Assembly (NCBI GenBank): GCA_009903905.1
Contig: WYEI01000119.1
Coordinates: forward strand, 1-15,626
Source: Pyrobaculum sp.
Lineage (GTDB): Archaea > Thermoproteota > Thermoprotei > Thermoproteales > Thermoproteaceae
Direction: 5' to 3'
DNA length: 15,626 nt
In this document: piece by piece, positions 7,798 to 13,405 of the stretch
Layout: each line of letters opens with the position of its first letter
Position numbering within the stretch: position 1 is the stretch's first letter
The notes under the pieces: model-generated
What the model was told of the DNA's origin: nothing
Seen by the model: only the letters and a program-made list of their open reading frames with translations
Databases searched by the model: none
Translations under genes and position numbers: made by a program

Positions 7798-8181
7798 TCA
7801 ACCGTCGACAAAAGGCTGTTTTGGCCCTAAAACGTCGCGGCCGAATTTCGGTGGGGAGCCTTCGCATGACGTGTATGCTATTCCATCGATCACCCAGAGG
7901 TACATAACTGAGCCACACGTGACGTTCTCCCCTATGCTCAGCGGCCTTCCTTCATCAATTCTGTAAGCCCATCCGTACCTCGCCACCTCCCTCGTGCCTA
8001 AGTAAAGTGCGGCGTAGTTGCCGTACTGCCGTATCCAGTACCCGCCCGTTAGCTTGAAGGCACAGCCGGAGCAGGCGGACACCGGCGAGGCGCCCTCCCT
8101 CACGGGAAACAGAGACGCTATTACCACCGCTACGAGCATCATGAGGCCCGCAAATATGAGGATATCTCTGAAGGCGATCAT
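7798..8181 (-). CDS. Small N-terminally anchored extracellular protein (127 aa)
   Basis: Unrecognised family. The start is placed at the ATG at 8181, which overlaps the previous stop as ATGA; a longer reading to 8217 would overlap that gene by 40 bp. MIAFRDILIFAGLMMLVAVVIAS forms a single hydrophobic anchor (about residues 7-24). The outside domain has four cysteines (SACSGC, VTCGS, TSCEG) and one NVT sequon, and it is rich in aromatic residues. It is the second gene of a three-gene unit between the 148- and 280-residue proteins. The layout is pilin-like, but no class III cleavage motif is visible. Confidence 0.78.
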   Translation of the reverse strand: MIAFRDILIFAGLMMLVAVVIASLFPVREGASPVSACSGCAFKLTGGYWIRQYGNYAALYLGTREVARYGWAYRIDEGRPLSIGENVTCGSVMYLWVIDGIAYTSCEGSPPKFGRDVLGPKQPFVDG

Positions 8182-8624
8182 GGCGTCCCCGGACAGCTGT
8201 ACTGCATAAGGAGCCACCTGCCTCTAGACATAAGCCCCACGGGGACGCAGTTTCTCTCCACCTTCGCGTCGAACGGCGGCGGGCACCAGAGGCTTGTGTA
8301 GGGGTCCGGCCCGACCCTCACTGAGGCGCGTGTATATCTGGTGCAGTTGTAGCCGCCGGGGTAGACCGTGAATACGGCTACAAGAGAGCCTGGCACTCCC
8401 ATGGCTCTTCTAAAGGCCTCTGGGTCGCTTCCGGCGTACTCCACCGCGTAGAGGCGGCCTGTGTCGTTGTAGACGTAGATCCGCACCGTCGGCGCGTCTC
8501 TCCCAGGCGCTATCGGAGCTTCAACTATCTTCGAGGGGAGGAAGGGCTTAAGCGTCGCTATTGCCATTATAAATAGAGCCGCGAGCGCTGTTATGAAGAC
8601 CACGCTGGCTATGAAGTCCTCCAC
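8178..8624 (-). CDS. Small N-terminally anchored extracellular protein (148 aa)
   Basis: Unrecognised family. The start is a GTG at 8624; no in-frame ATG lies near it, and a GG-T5-CC element centred 27 nt upstream fits a leaderless start there. MEDFIASVVFITALAALFIMA is a single hydrophobic anchor (about residues 5-26), followed by a beta-rich domain (TVRIYVYNDTGRLYAVEY) with four cysteines (NCTRY, LWCPP, RNCVP, YSCPG). It leads the three-gene unit that continues with the 127- and 280-residue proteins and overlaps the next gene by ATGA. Possible minor-pilin-like or S-layer-associated subunit; inference only. Confidence 0.78.
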   Translation of the reverse strand: MEDFIASVVFITALAALFIMAIATLKPFLPSKIVEAPIAPGRDAPTVRIYVYNDTGRLYAVEYAGSDPEAFRRAMGVPGSLVAVFTVYPGGYNCTRYTRASVRVGPDPYTSLWCPPPFDAKVERNCVPVGLMSRGRWLLMQYSCPGTP

Positions 8625-8646
8625 AGAGGGGAAAAGAGAGAGGCGG

Positions 8647-8658
8647 GGAAAAACCTTA
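8647..8658 (-). promoter_or_regulatory. GG-T5-CC promoter element, copy 3
   Basis: TAAGGTTTTTCC on the minus strand; the core is centred 27 nt before the GTG at 8624. Its TAA is the stop codon of the upstream coiled-coil pseudogene. Confidence 0.68.
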
Positions 8659-8900
8659 CATTCTTCTTCTAAACACCACGGCCGTGGCCGCCGCCCCGGC
8701 GGCCGTGCCTGCCGCAGCGCCTATCCAGGTGGCGCGCGTCCAAGCCTCAAGCTGAGACGCTTGCTCGCTGAGCGTTTTGTTAAGCGCGGCGTTTAGCTGA
8801 GCCTTCAACGCCTGGTTCTCCGCCTCCAGCCGCGCCAGCAAGGCGGTTAAAGTGGCGTTGACAGACCGGAGGGCCTCCAGCTGAGACTTGTATGCGTCGA

Positions 8901-8911
8901 CCCCCCCCCCC
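8901..8911. repeat. Mononucleotide tract (C11 on +, G11 on minus) inside the pseudogene
   Basis: Eleven identical bases within the coiled-coil reading frame. The upstream frame (LNATRIKL) and downstream frame (VDAYKSQLEAL) join if the tract has 10 bases. Long G/C runs are known hot spots for length change, and I recall variable G/C runs being reported in Pyrobaculum aerophilum. Confidence 0.9.
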
Positions 8912-9761
8912 AAGCTTGATGCGTGTGGCGTTGAGCGCCTCCAATTGCACCCTCAGCCTCTGGTTCTCGGCGGAGAGCCGGGCCGTCTCGCCCCTCGCCT
9001 CGGCCAGAGACTCGTTGAGTCGAGCTGTGCCACTGTGGCGTTGGGCTGAGCCAGCTGGGCGGTCTTGTTCGCCAACTCGGCCTCCAGAACCCGCAACCTC
9101 TCTCTGTTCCTCTGGAGCTCCGCCATGACGGTCGTGTCGTTGCTTGGAATTCTGAAGATGGTCTTTGTCAAGGGGTCTAGATACCAGCCAGCTGGGACGC
9201 TGGTGGAGAAGTGGCCTTCTGGCGTCTCTACATCCACTCCTGTGGCGTTGACGATCTCCACATCACTGATTACTTCGTCTGGGAGTTTGTACCGCAGTAG
9301 CCTCAGCCAGTACCATCAGTTGCCGTATAGGCAGTAGACGTCGGAAATCCACACCTGGACGGTGGGGCTCAGTTCAATTATTTTTATGGGGGCGACCATG
9401 GCGGTGCCCTGCCTACATGTCTCCCGTATGTGGCACCCGACGAAGTCGACGACGAGGACTCCCAGCGGAGTCCTGGAGGGGTCGACAACCCTCACGCTGT
9501 ACTGAAAAACGTAGATAGTAGCCGGCACGTATCTGCACTCATCGTTACAGACGTGTACGTAGTAGGTGCCTTTGAACCATATAGACTCAGGCCTAAACCA
9601 CGTCACGTTAAGAAACGTCAAGTTCATAGGCACAGCATGCGGCGGAAACCACAGCAGATATTCGTGTCTAGTGTTGCTCATGCGGTAGTCGTAGGGGCCC
9701 ACGCTGATCAACGATGTGGCTGCCGCGGCGACGGCCAGCATTAGCAACGCCAGCAGAACGG

Positions 9762-9767
9762 TTTTTT
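9762..9767. repeat. A6 tract at the start of the coiled-coil pseudogene
   Basis: Six A on the minus strand directly after ATG ACG CCC. One additional A would join the start codon to the hydrophobic signal-peptide frame. Confidence 0.7.
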
Positions 9768-9795
9768 GGGCGTCATGCTAACAGAGTTTGAGGAA

Positions 9796-9803
9796 TTTAA
9801 AAA
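9796..9803 (-). promoter_or_regulatory. TATA-like box upstream of the pseudogene
   Basis: TTTTTAAA on the minus strand, centred about 24 nt before the ATG at 9776, the spacing expected for a leaderless archaeal start. It supports 9776 as the original start codon. It differs from the GG-T5-CC boxes of the neighbours. Confidence 0.55.
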
Positions 9804-9818
9804 GAGTCGAATTGTTGT

Positions 9819-10811
9819 TTACTCCTCTGCCTTCTTCTTCCTGTATATGACGAGGGCAATGATCACTCCGGCTAGGGCGGCTGGCAGTATGTATATCAGC
9901 GGGTCGATCCCCGTCTCCTCGCCGCCCGTCGGCTGGACAGCCAGCTGTGCCTTCAAGGATGACAGCTGGGCGTTTAGGCGGGCTAGGGTCTCGTTCATAG
10001 AGGCCAGTTTGGCTTTCAGCTGGTCGTTCTCGGCGGCGAGTTGAGCCAGCTGAGCCTTGAGCCGGTCGTTCTCGGCCTGGGCGGCCCGTAGGTTGGCCTG
10101 CAATGCCGCCACCACGGACTCTCTCCGCCTCAAGGCCTCCTCCAAAGCCCGCCTCTGCGCGTCTAGGGCCGCCACCTGGGCCTCCAGCTTGGCTATTAGC
10201 GAGGCGGCTTGGCTCGCGTTGGCCTTGCTCTTATCCAGCTCGGCCTTGAGGGCCTTGAGCTGTGCCGAGAGGCTGTCGACGTATGCCAAGAGAGTTAGGT
10301 TGGCGCCTGGCACCATAAAGACGGTCTTTGTCGCCGGGTCTAGGTACCAGCCTGCTGGGATGTAGTTTGTGAACGTCCCTACAGGCGTTACTGCGGTGGC
10401 GTTGGTGGCGTTGACGAACTGGACGTAGCCGCTGTAGGCGGCGAAGCGGAGCGGGAGCCACCTCAGCCAAAGCCACTGCGTCCCGTCTGAGGAGCAGTAC
10501 ACGTCGGCGAGCCAGAGTTGCTGGTTGTCTGATATTTGCGTGGCGTTCAACACGTCCACGGCGACGTATTTACACTGCGCGTAGAGGTACTGCATAATTG
10601 CCTGCGTCTCGGCCGCGGCGCCGTTGTAGGAGAGACCAGCCTGCACGATGTAGATCATGCTGTTGTTTACATACGTGGTGAAGTGGGTGGCGTTCAGGGG
10701 ATACGCCTGCACCAGCGCCACATGCGGCGGAATCCAGCCCACGTACGCCAACGCAGAGGCCGCCAGCATCAGAGACGCCAGCCACACCCACCTCGTGCCC
10801 CACGTTGACAT
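9819..10811 (-). CDS. Exported coiled-coil protein with C-terminal membrane anchor (330 aa)
   Basis: No named family is recognised. The order is: signal peptide (residues 1-22, RWVWLASLMLAASALA); an exported domain to about 170 with two cysteines (Cys80, Cys106), sequons, and the motif PAGWYLDPATKTVF at 152-165; a long uninterrupted coiled coil at about 175-290 with many Leu/Ala heptads; a short Gly-rich hinge (QPTGGEETG); and a transmembrane helix (about 304-323) followed by basic YRKKKAEE on the cytoplasmic side. This is type I topology with a stalk of about 115 residues, which as a coiled coil would span roughly 17 nm. It could bridge the space under the S-layer near the pilus. A decayed paralogue follows. 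A GG-T5-CC element is centred 26 nt upstream of the ATG. Confidence 0.88.
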   Translation of the reverse strand: MSTWGTRWVWLASLMLAASALAYVGWIPPHVALVQAYPLNATHFTTYVNNSMIYIVQAGLSYNGAAAETQAIMQYLYAQCKYVAVDVLNATQISDNQQLWLADVYCSSDGTQWLWLRWLPLRFAAYSGYVQFVNATNATAVTPVGTFTNYIPAGWYLDPATKTVFMVPGANLTLLAYVDSLSAQLKALKAELDKSKANASQAASLIAKLEAQVAALDAQRRALEEALRRRESVVAALQANLRAAQAENDRLKAQLAQLAAENDQLKAKLASMNETLARLNAQLSSLKAQLAVQPTGGEETGIDPLIYILPAALAGVIIALVIYRKKKAEE

Positions 10812-10832
10812 GCTCTTCTGGCAAACGCGCGA

Positions 10833-10844
10833 GGAAAAACCTTA
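10833..10844 (-). promoter_or_regulatory. GG-T5-CC promoter element, copy 4
   Basis: TAAGGTTTTTCC on the minus strand; the core is centred 26 nt before the ATG of the coiled-coil protein at 10811. Confidence 0.7.
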
Positions 10845-10887
10845 CGAGGAGGCGCCACCGGAGAGTTGCAGAGAGGAGGGGAGGTAC

Positions 10888-10914
10888 AGAGGAAAGAGGG
10901 GAGGAGGGGAAAAG
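10888..10914 (-). terminator. Pyrimidine tract after the pilin gene, possible terminator
   Basis: A 27-nt run of only C and T on the minus strand begins about 13 nt past the pilin stop at 10928, and a second 15-nt pyrimidine run follows at 10870-10884. Pyrimidine-rich, T-containing tracts can end archaeal transcription. No hairpin is evident. The placement after the likely most abundant transcript fits, but this is inference. Confidence 0.35.
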
Positions 10915-10927
10915 CGGGTGTTTTTGT

Positions 10928-11413
10928 TTACGCTATTCCAACCGTGACCACCCCCTTGGCGATCTGAACCGTCTTGCCAGTCTGCGCGTCTACGGCGTAT
11001 ATGACGTAGGTGTACTGGGTTCCGGGCTGTAGCGCTGCCACGTTGAATCTACAGGTGGCCGACTGGCCAGCTACCAGGGGCGGATTTATGGCGTTGGACT
11101 GGACGCCAGTCTGAACGGCTCCGTTCCGGGCCACTGTACACGTGCCAGCGACCGGGTTGCCCAGTTGCTGGCCAGATGCGGCGTAGGCAAGCATCACGCC
11201 ACTTAGCTGTCCGTTAAGCACCTCTATCGTCACGTCGAAGCCCGCCCTGTCCGCCGTGGCTATGGCGTTGGCCCTCAGCGCCTGGGCCGCGGACTTGCCC
11301 ATGCCTTGGAACGTCAACAAGCCAATCACCCCCACTATTATGAACGCCGCAGCTATCAGCAGGCCTTCAACTGTGGTTAGACCTCTCATCTTCTTGGTTT
11401 TGTTTTTGGGCAT
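10928..11413 (-). CDS. Type IV prepilin with class III signal peptide (161 aa), probable major pilin
   Basis: The N-terminus MPKNKTKKMRG/LTTVEGLLIAAAFIIVGVIG is a class III signal peptide: a basic leader of 11 residues ending Arg-Gly, cleavage before Leu12, Glu at mature position +5, and a hydrophobic helix of about 20 residues that forms the filament core. Cleavage would be by a PibD/PilD-type prepilin peptidase, not encoded here. The C-terminal domain is small, rich in Ala, Gly, Thr, Val and Gln, low in charge, and has two cysteines (GTCTV, ATCRF), consistent with a stable hyperthermophile filament. It has its own GG-T5-CC element centred 26 nt upstream of the ATG, so it can be transcribed separately from the TadC-like gene. 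Calling it the major pilin rests on its monocistronic placement within the machine cluster. Confidence 0.93.
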   Translation of the reverse strand: MPKNKTKKMRGLTTVEGLLIAAAFIIVGVIGLLTFQGMGKSAAQALRANAIATADRAGFDVTIEVLNGQLSGVMLAYAASGQQLGNPVAGTCTVARNGAVQTGVQSNAINPPLVAGQSATCRFNVAALQPGTQYTYVIYAVDAQTGKTVQIAKGVVTVGIA

Positions 11414-11434
11414 GAACCTGTGGAGGGCCGGGCC

Positions 11435-11446
11435 GGAAAAACCCTA
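11435..11446 (-). promoter_or_regulatory. GG-T5-CC promoter element, copy 5
   Basis: GGTTTTTCC core (11435-11443) preceded by GTAG on the minus strand, centred 26 nt before the pilin ATG at 11413. Confidence 0.7.
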
Positions 11447-11457
11447 CGTCCGATTTG

Positions 11458-12651
11458 TTACAGCAAAATGGCCAGCGCCTGCTGTAGGGCGACGCCGACG
11501 ATGCCTCCTAGGAGAGCCGACTTGTGTATTCCCTCTGGAACCATAAAGACTGTGACGTAGCTCGCGGCTATTAGGGACATGGCTGTAGTGAGGATGATCT
11601 TGACTTCCCCATACGGCGGCGGGGTGAGCAGAGGCATGTAGCTGAGCTCCGCCGACGACAGCTGCTTCGCGGCTGAGGAGACGGCGAAGGCCAACACGAT
11701 GACGGCCGCAATGAAGAGGGCAAAGTAGGCCGCAGCCTGCCTAGCCATCTTCTTAATCGCCGATGACTCTATGTCGATCACGGTCTGTATGTACTCCACG
11801 GCCTTGACTGCGGCGGCGCCTCCGGCCTCCACTATGGCGCGGTGCATGGCCTTGGCCAGGACGAAGTATCTAGAGGGTATGAAGTAGCCGTAGGCGATTT
11901 TGGCGGCTACTCTGTACCGCCCAATGAGGCGGCCTAGGATTAAGTCGGGCGGGGCGCCCTCCTTAAGCATTGCCGCGGCCGACCTCAGCATGGGTGGCAC
12001 CTCACGCCTAATGTCAAACCACCAGAGGCGGTCTTTAATGTACAGCCAGAGGTACGCAACGGCGCCGAATGCGACGAAGGCCGCCGGGGCGTTGAACAAG
12101 CCGACTACAGCGGCGGCCAGGCCCAGCGGGATAGACCACTCATACGTCCTCCGCAGACTCACGTCGAAGGGGGAGGCCGCCAGCGCTACGGCGGCCATGG
12201 CTGCGGTCATGCCGAAGATGAGGGCTAGGAGGATGGCGGGGTCTACGTCGAAGACCCCGACGGCCCAGAGGAAAAGGAGGAACAGGGGGAGCAGGAACAA
12301 CGCCCCCAGCGACGAGGTGATTGATTCATACAGCCTCGCCTTGGCCTCTGTCTTAGCCACGGCGATGGCTTTCATAGACTCTAGGAAGGAGTGGACGAGG
12401 ATTTGCCTCTCCACGCCGGCCTCCTCCTGGGCAAGGGCGAAGCCGAACTGCCTGGCGGACTCCTCCTTGTCCTCGATGAACTGAGTGGAGGGCGTGGGCA
12501 TGAGCGACGCCACGAAGAGTCTCCTAGACTCGACTTCGTCTAGCTCGGCCGTGTTGAAGGAGGCGTGTTTAAGCGCCTCGTTGCCCGACGTCACGCCGAT
12601 ATACGTGGCGAATATGGGCGCCGCCGATATGTAGAAATCCTCCCTCCTCAT
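11458..12651 (-). CDS. Type IV pilus platform membrane protein (TadC/GspF/PilC family)
   Basis: A 397-residue polytopic membrane protein expected to sit at the base of the pilus and couple the ATPase to pilin assembly. Hydrophobic segments are seen at about residues 113-134, 138-160, 176-204, 307-327, 351-371 and 379-397. They flank cytoplasmic helical regions at about 60-110 and 205-300, the latter with the REVPPMLRSAAAMLKEGAPP stretch that resembles the type II secretion F (T2SF) repeat. It is shorter than two-domain archaeal FlaJ/PilC proteins, which may mean a reduced N-terminal T2SF unit. The start is the ATG at 12651 with a GG-T5-CC-like box 26 nt upstream. Context (ATPase, ParA-like protein and prepilin) supports the role. 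Confidence 0.85.
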   Translation of the reverse strand: MRREDFYISAAPIFATYIGVTSGNEALKHASFNTAELDEVESRRLFVASLMPTPSTQFIEDKEESARQFGFALAQEEAGVERQILVHSFLESMKAIAVAKTEAKARLYESITSSLGALFLLPLFLLFLWAVGVFDVDPAILLALIFGMTAAMAAVALAASPFDVSLRRTYEWSIPLGLAAAVVGLFNAPAAFVAFGAVAYLWLYIKDRLWWFDIRREVPPMLRSAAAMLKEGAPPDLILGRLIGRYRVAAKIAYGYFIPSRYFVLAKAMHRAIVEAGGAAAVKAVEYIQTVIDIESSAIKKMARQAAAYFALFIAAVIVLAFAVSSAAKQLSSAELSYMPLLTPPPYGEVKIILTTAMSLIAASYVTVFMVPEGIHKSALLGGIVGVALQQALAILL

Positions 12652-12672
12652 GCCGGAGGAAAGGAGACGAGG

Positions 12673-12682
12673 GGAAAAATCC
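12673..12682 (-). promoter_or_regulatory. GG-T5-CC promoter element, copy 6 (variant)
   Basis: GGATTTTTCC on the minus strand, one inserted A compared with the core, centred about 26 nt before the ATG at 12651. Confidence 0.6.
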
Positions 12683-12750
12683 TGCCAGCCGCTGAGGGCA
12701 GAGGAAACGTCGTCTTAGACCGCGGCCGGCCTCCTCACCCACGTCTAGCC

Positions 12751-12769
12751 AGCCTCCGCCTCGGCGGCT
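12751..12769. other. Imperfect inverted repeat downstream of the 112-residue gene
   Basis: A 19-nt imperfect hairpin (four pairs, one mismatch, three pairs, loop of three) lies 23-41 nt past the stop at 12792, in the 140-bp gap before the TadC-like gene. It could shape the transcript 3' end. No T run follows, so a terminator is doubtful. Confidence 0.25.
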
Positions 12770-12791
12770 GAAGACGCTGTTTTAAACTGCG

Positions 12792-13130
12792 TTAGATCCA
12801 GTTGTTTAAGACTTCTCTTATGTGGGCCAGCTTTCCGGCTTTTTCGACGGCGGCAGGTATCTCCTTCACGGCCTGGGCTGGGAAGGCGCCGGCCGCCACG
12901 CGCTTTATGACGTAGTCCACGGCCATGTCTAGATGCCGCGAGAGGTCGATATGCCGCGCCGCGAGTCGCCAATCCTCGGCCTCTAGCCATATGCCGTGTT
13001 TCGCCAGCTTCACCACAGCCTTGAGGAACTTCTTCTCGCCGACTCCCAGCTCTTTTGCCAACTCCTCGAGCCACCTCGCCGTGGATAGAGTGAAGCCGTG
13101 CCTAAGGGCCAGCTTCTCCAGCTTGCTCAT
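12792..13130 (-). CDS. Small soluble helical protein (112 aa) in the pilus operon
   Basis: Unrecognised. MSKLEKLALRHGFTLSTARWLEELAKELGVGEKKFLKAVVKLAKHG begins a mainly alpha-helical protein with no signal peptide, membrane segment or cysteine, so it is cytoplasmic. The N-terminal half, with short helices broken by GFT and GVG, could be a small helix-turn-helix-like fold, but no DNA-recognition motif is convincing. The ATG at 13130 overlaps the stop of the 81-residue gene (ATGA), so the two are co-translated, pointing to a small cytoplasmic complex or regulator acting with the ATPase. Function is not assigned. Confidence 0.8.
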   Translation of the reverse strand: MSKLEKLALRHGFTLSTARWLEELAKELGVGEKKFLKAVVKLAKHGIWLEAEDWRLAARHIDLSRHLDMAVDYVIKRVAAGAFPAQAVKEIPAAVEKAGKLAHIREVLNNWI

Positions 13131-13372
13131 GGGCTCAGCCCGAGGAGCTTCAAGGCGAGCTTCACGTAGGGGTCATCTCTGCTTTGAAGCGCCTTTACTA
13201 AAACCTCCCTAGGAAGCGACGGTATCACTTTCTCCGCCACTTCAGACGGCATCTCCACAAGCGCCTTGACGAGGCAGTCTTGCCAGCTCTCCCGCCCAGC
13301 GTCGGGTCTCCCCCCGCCGCCTACCTCTCCGTCTTGTTCTAACACCTCGGCAAGCGACTTCTTCTTCAACAT
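13127..13372 (-). CDS. Small soluble protein (81 aa) in the pilus operon
   Basis: Unrecognised. The ATG at 13372 (MLKKKSLAEVL) is chosen over a TTG at 13381 because the GG-T6-C promoter element is centred exactly 26 nt before 13372, as in the other units. The protein has a Gly-rich loop (about residues 16-21) and then helical segments with repeated short Pro-containing turns (EMPSEVAEKVIPSLPREVLVKAL, spelled here in parts: EMPSEVAEKV, IPSLPREVLV). There is one cysteine and no membrane segment. It overlaps the 112-residue gene by ATGA. It may be a regulator or scaffold of the ATPase; this is a guess from position only. Confidence 0.78.
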   Translation of the reverse strand: MLKKKSLAEVLEQDGEVGGGGRPDAGRESWQDCLVKALVEMPSEVAEKVIPSLPREVLVKALQSRDDPYVKLALKLLGLSP

Positions 13373-13393
13373 AGACGGCAATATATACCACCC

Positions 13394-13405
13394 GAAAAAA
13401 CCTTA
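13394..13405 (-). promoter_or_regulatory. GG-T5-CC promoter element, copy 7 (variant)
   Basis: TAAGGTTTTTTC on the minus strand (six T), centred 26 nt before the ATG at 13372. Its TAA is the stop codon of the upstream secretion ATPase gene. Confidence 0.62.

Larger units (their letters stand above)
8656..9776 (-). pseudogene. Decayed paralogue of the coiled-coil surface protein (four lesions)
   Basis: Read with corrections, this is a protein of about 370 residues laid out like the intact neighbour at 9819-10811: signal peptide, small exported domain, a shared motif (PAGWYLDPLTKTIF here, PAGWYLDPATKTVF there), a long coiled coil, and a C-terminal membrane segment ending VVFRRRM. Lesions on the minus strand: (1) after the ATG at 9776, MTPK is followed by A6 (9762-9767) and the frame then stops, whereas one extra A gives MTPKKTVLLALLMLAV, a good signal peptide; (2) an in-frame TGA at 9316-9318 within VYCLYGN-stop-WYWLRLL; (3) a one-base loss near 9022-9024 (TVAQL to RLNESLAEA); (4) an 11-base G run at 8901-8911 where 10 would keep frame between IKL and VDAYKSQ. 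A TATA-like box sits 24 nt before 9776. Multiple lesions favour a pseudogene; recoding or sequence error is possible for individual ones. Confidence 0.8.

Noticed and set aside
7476..7966. Overlapping plus-strand open frames of 142-143 codons
   Set aside because: Antisense to the 280- and 127-residue genes, Arg/His/Pro-rich composition typical of shadow frames.
9316..9318. In-frame TGA as a selenocysteine codon
   Set aside because: It aligns near Gln/Trp in the intact paralogue, no SECIS-like structure is seen, and other lesions are present.
11900..12484. 194-codon plus-strand open frame
   Set aside because: Antisense to the TadC-like gene, low-complexity, no ribosome site or promoter; a shadow of GC-rich coding sequence.
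13381..13386. TATATA sequence as the promoter of the 81-residue gene
   Set aside because: It is only 9-14 nt before the ATG, too close; the GG-T6-C element is at the right distance.
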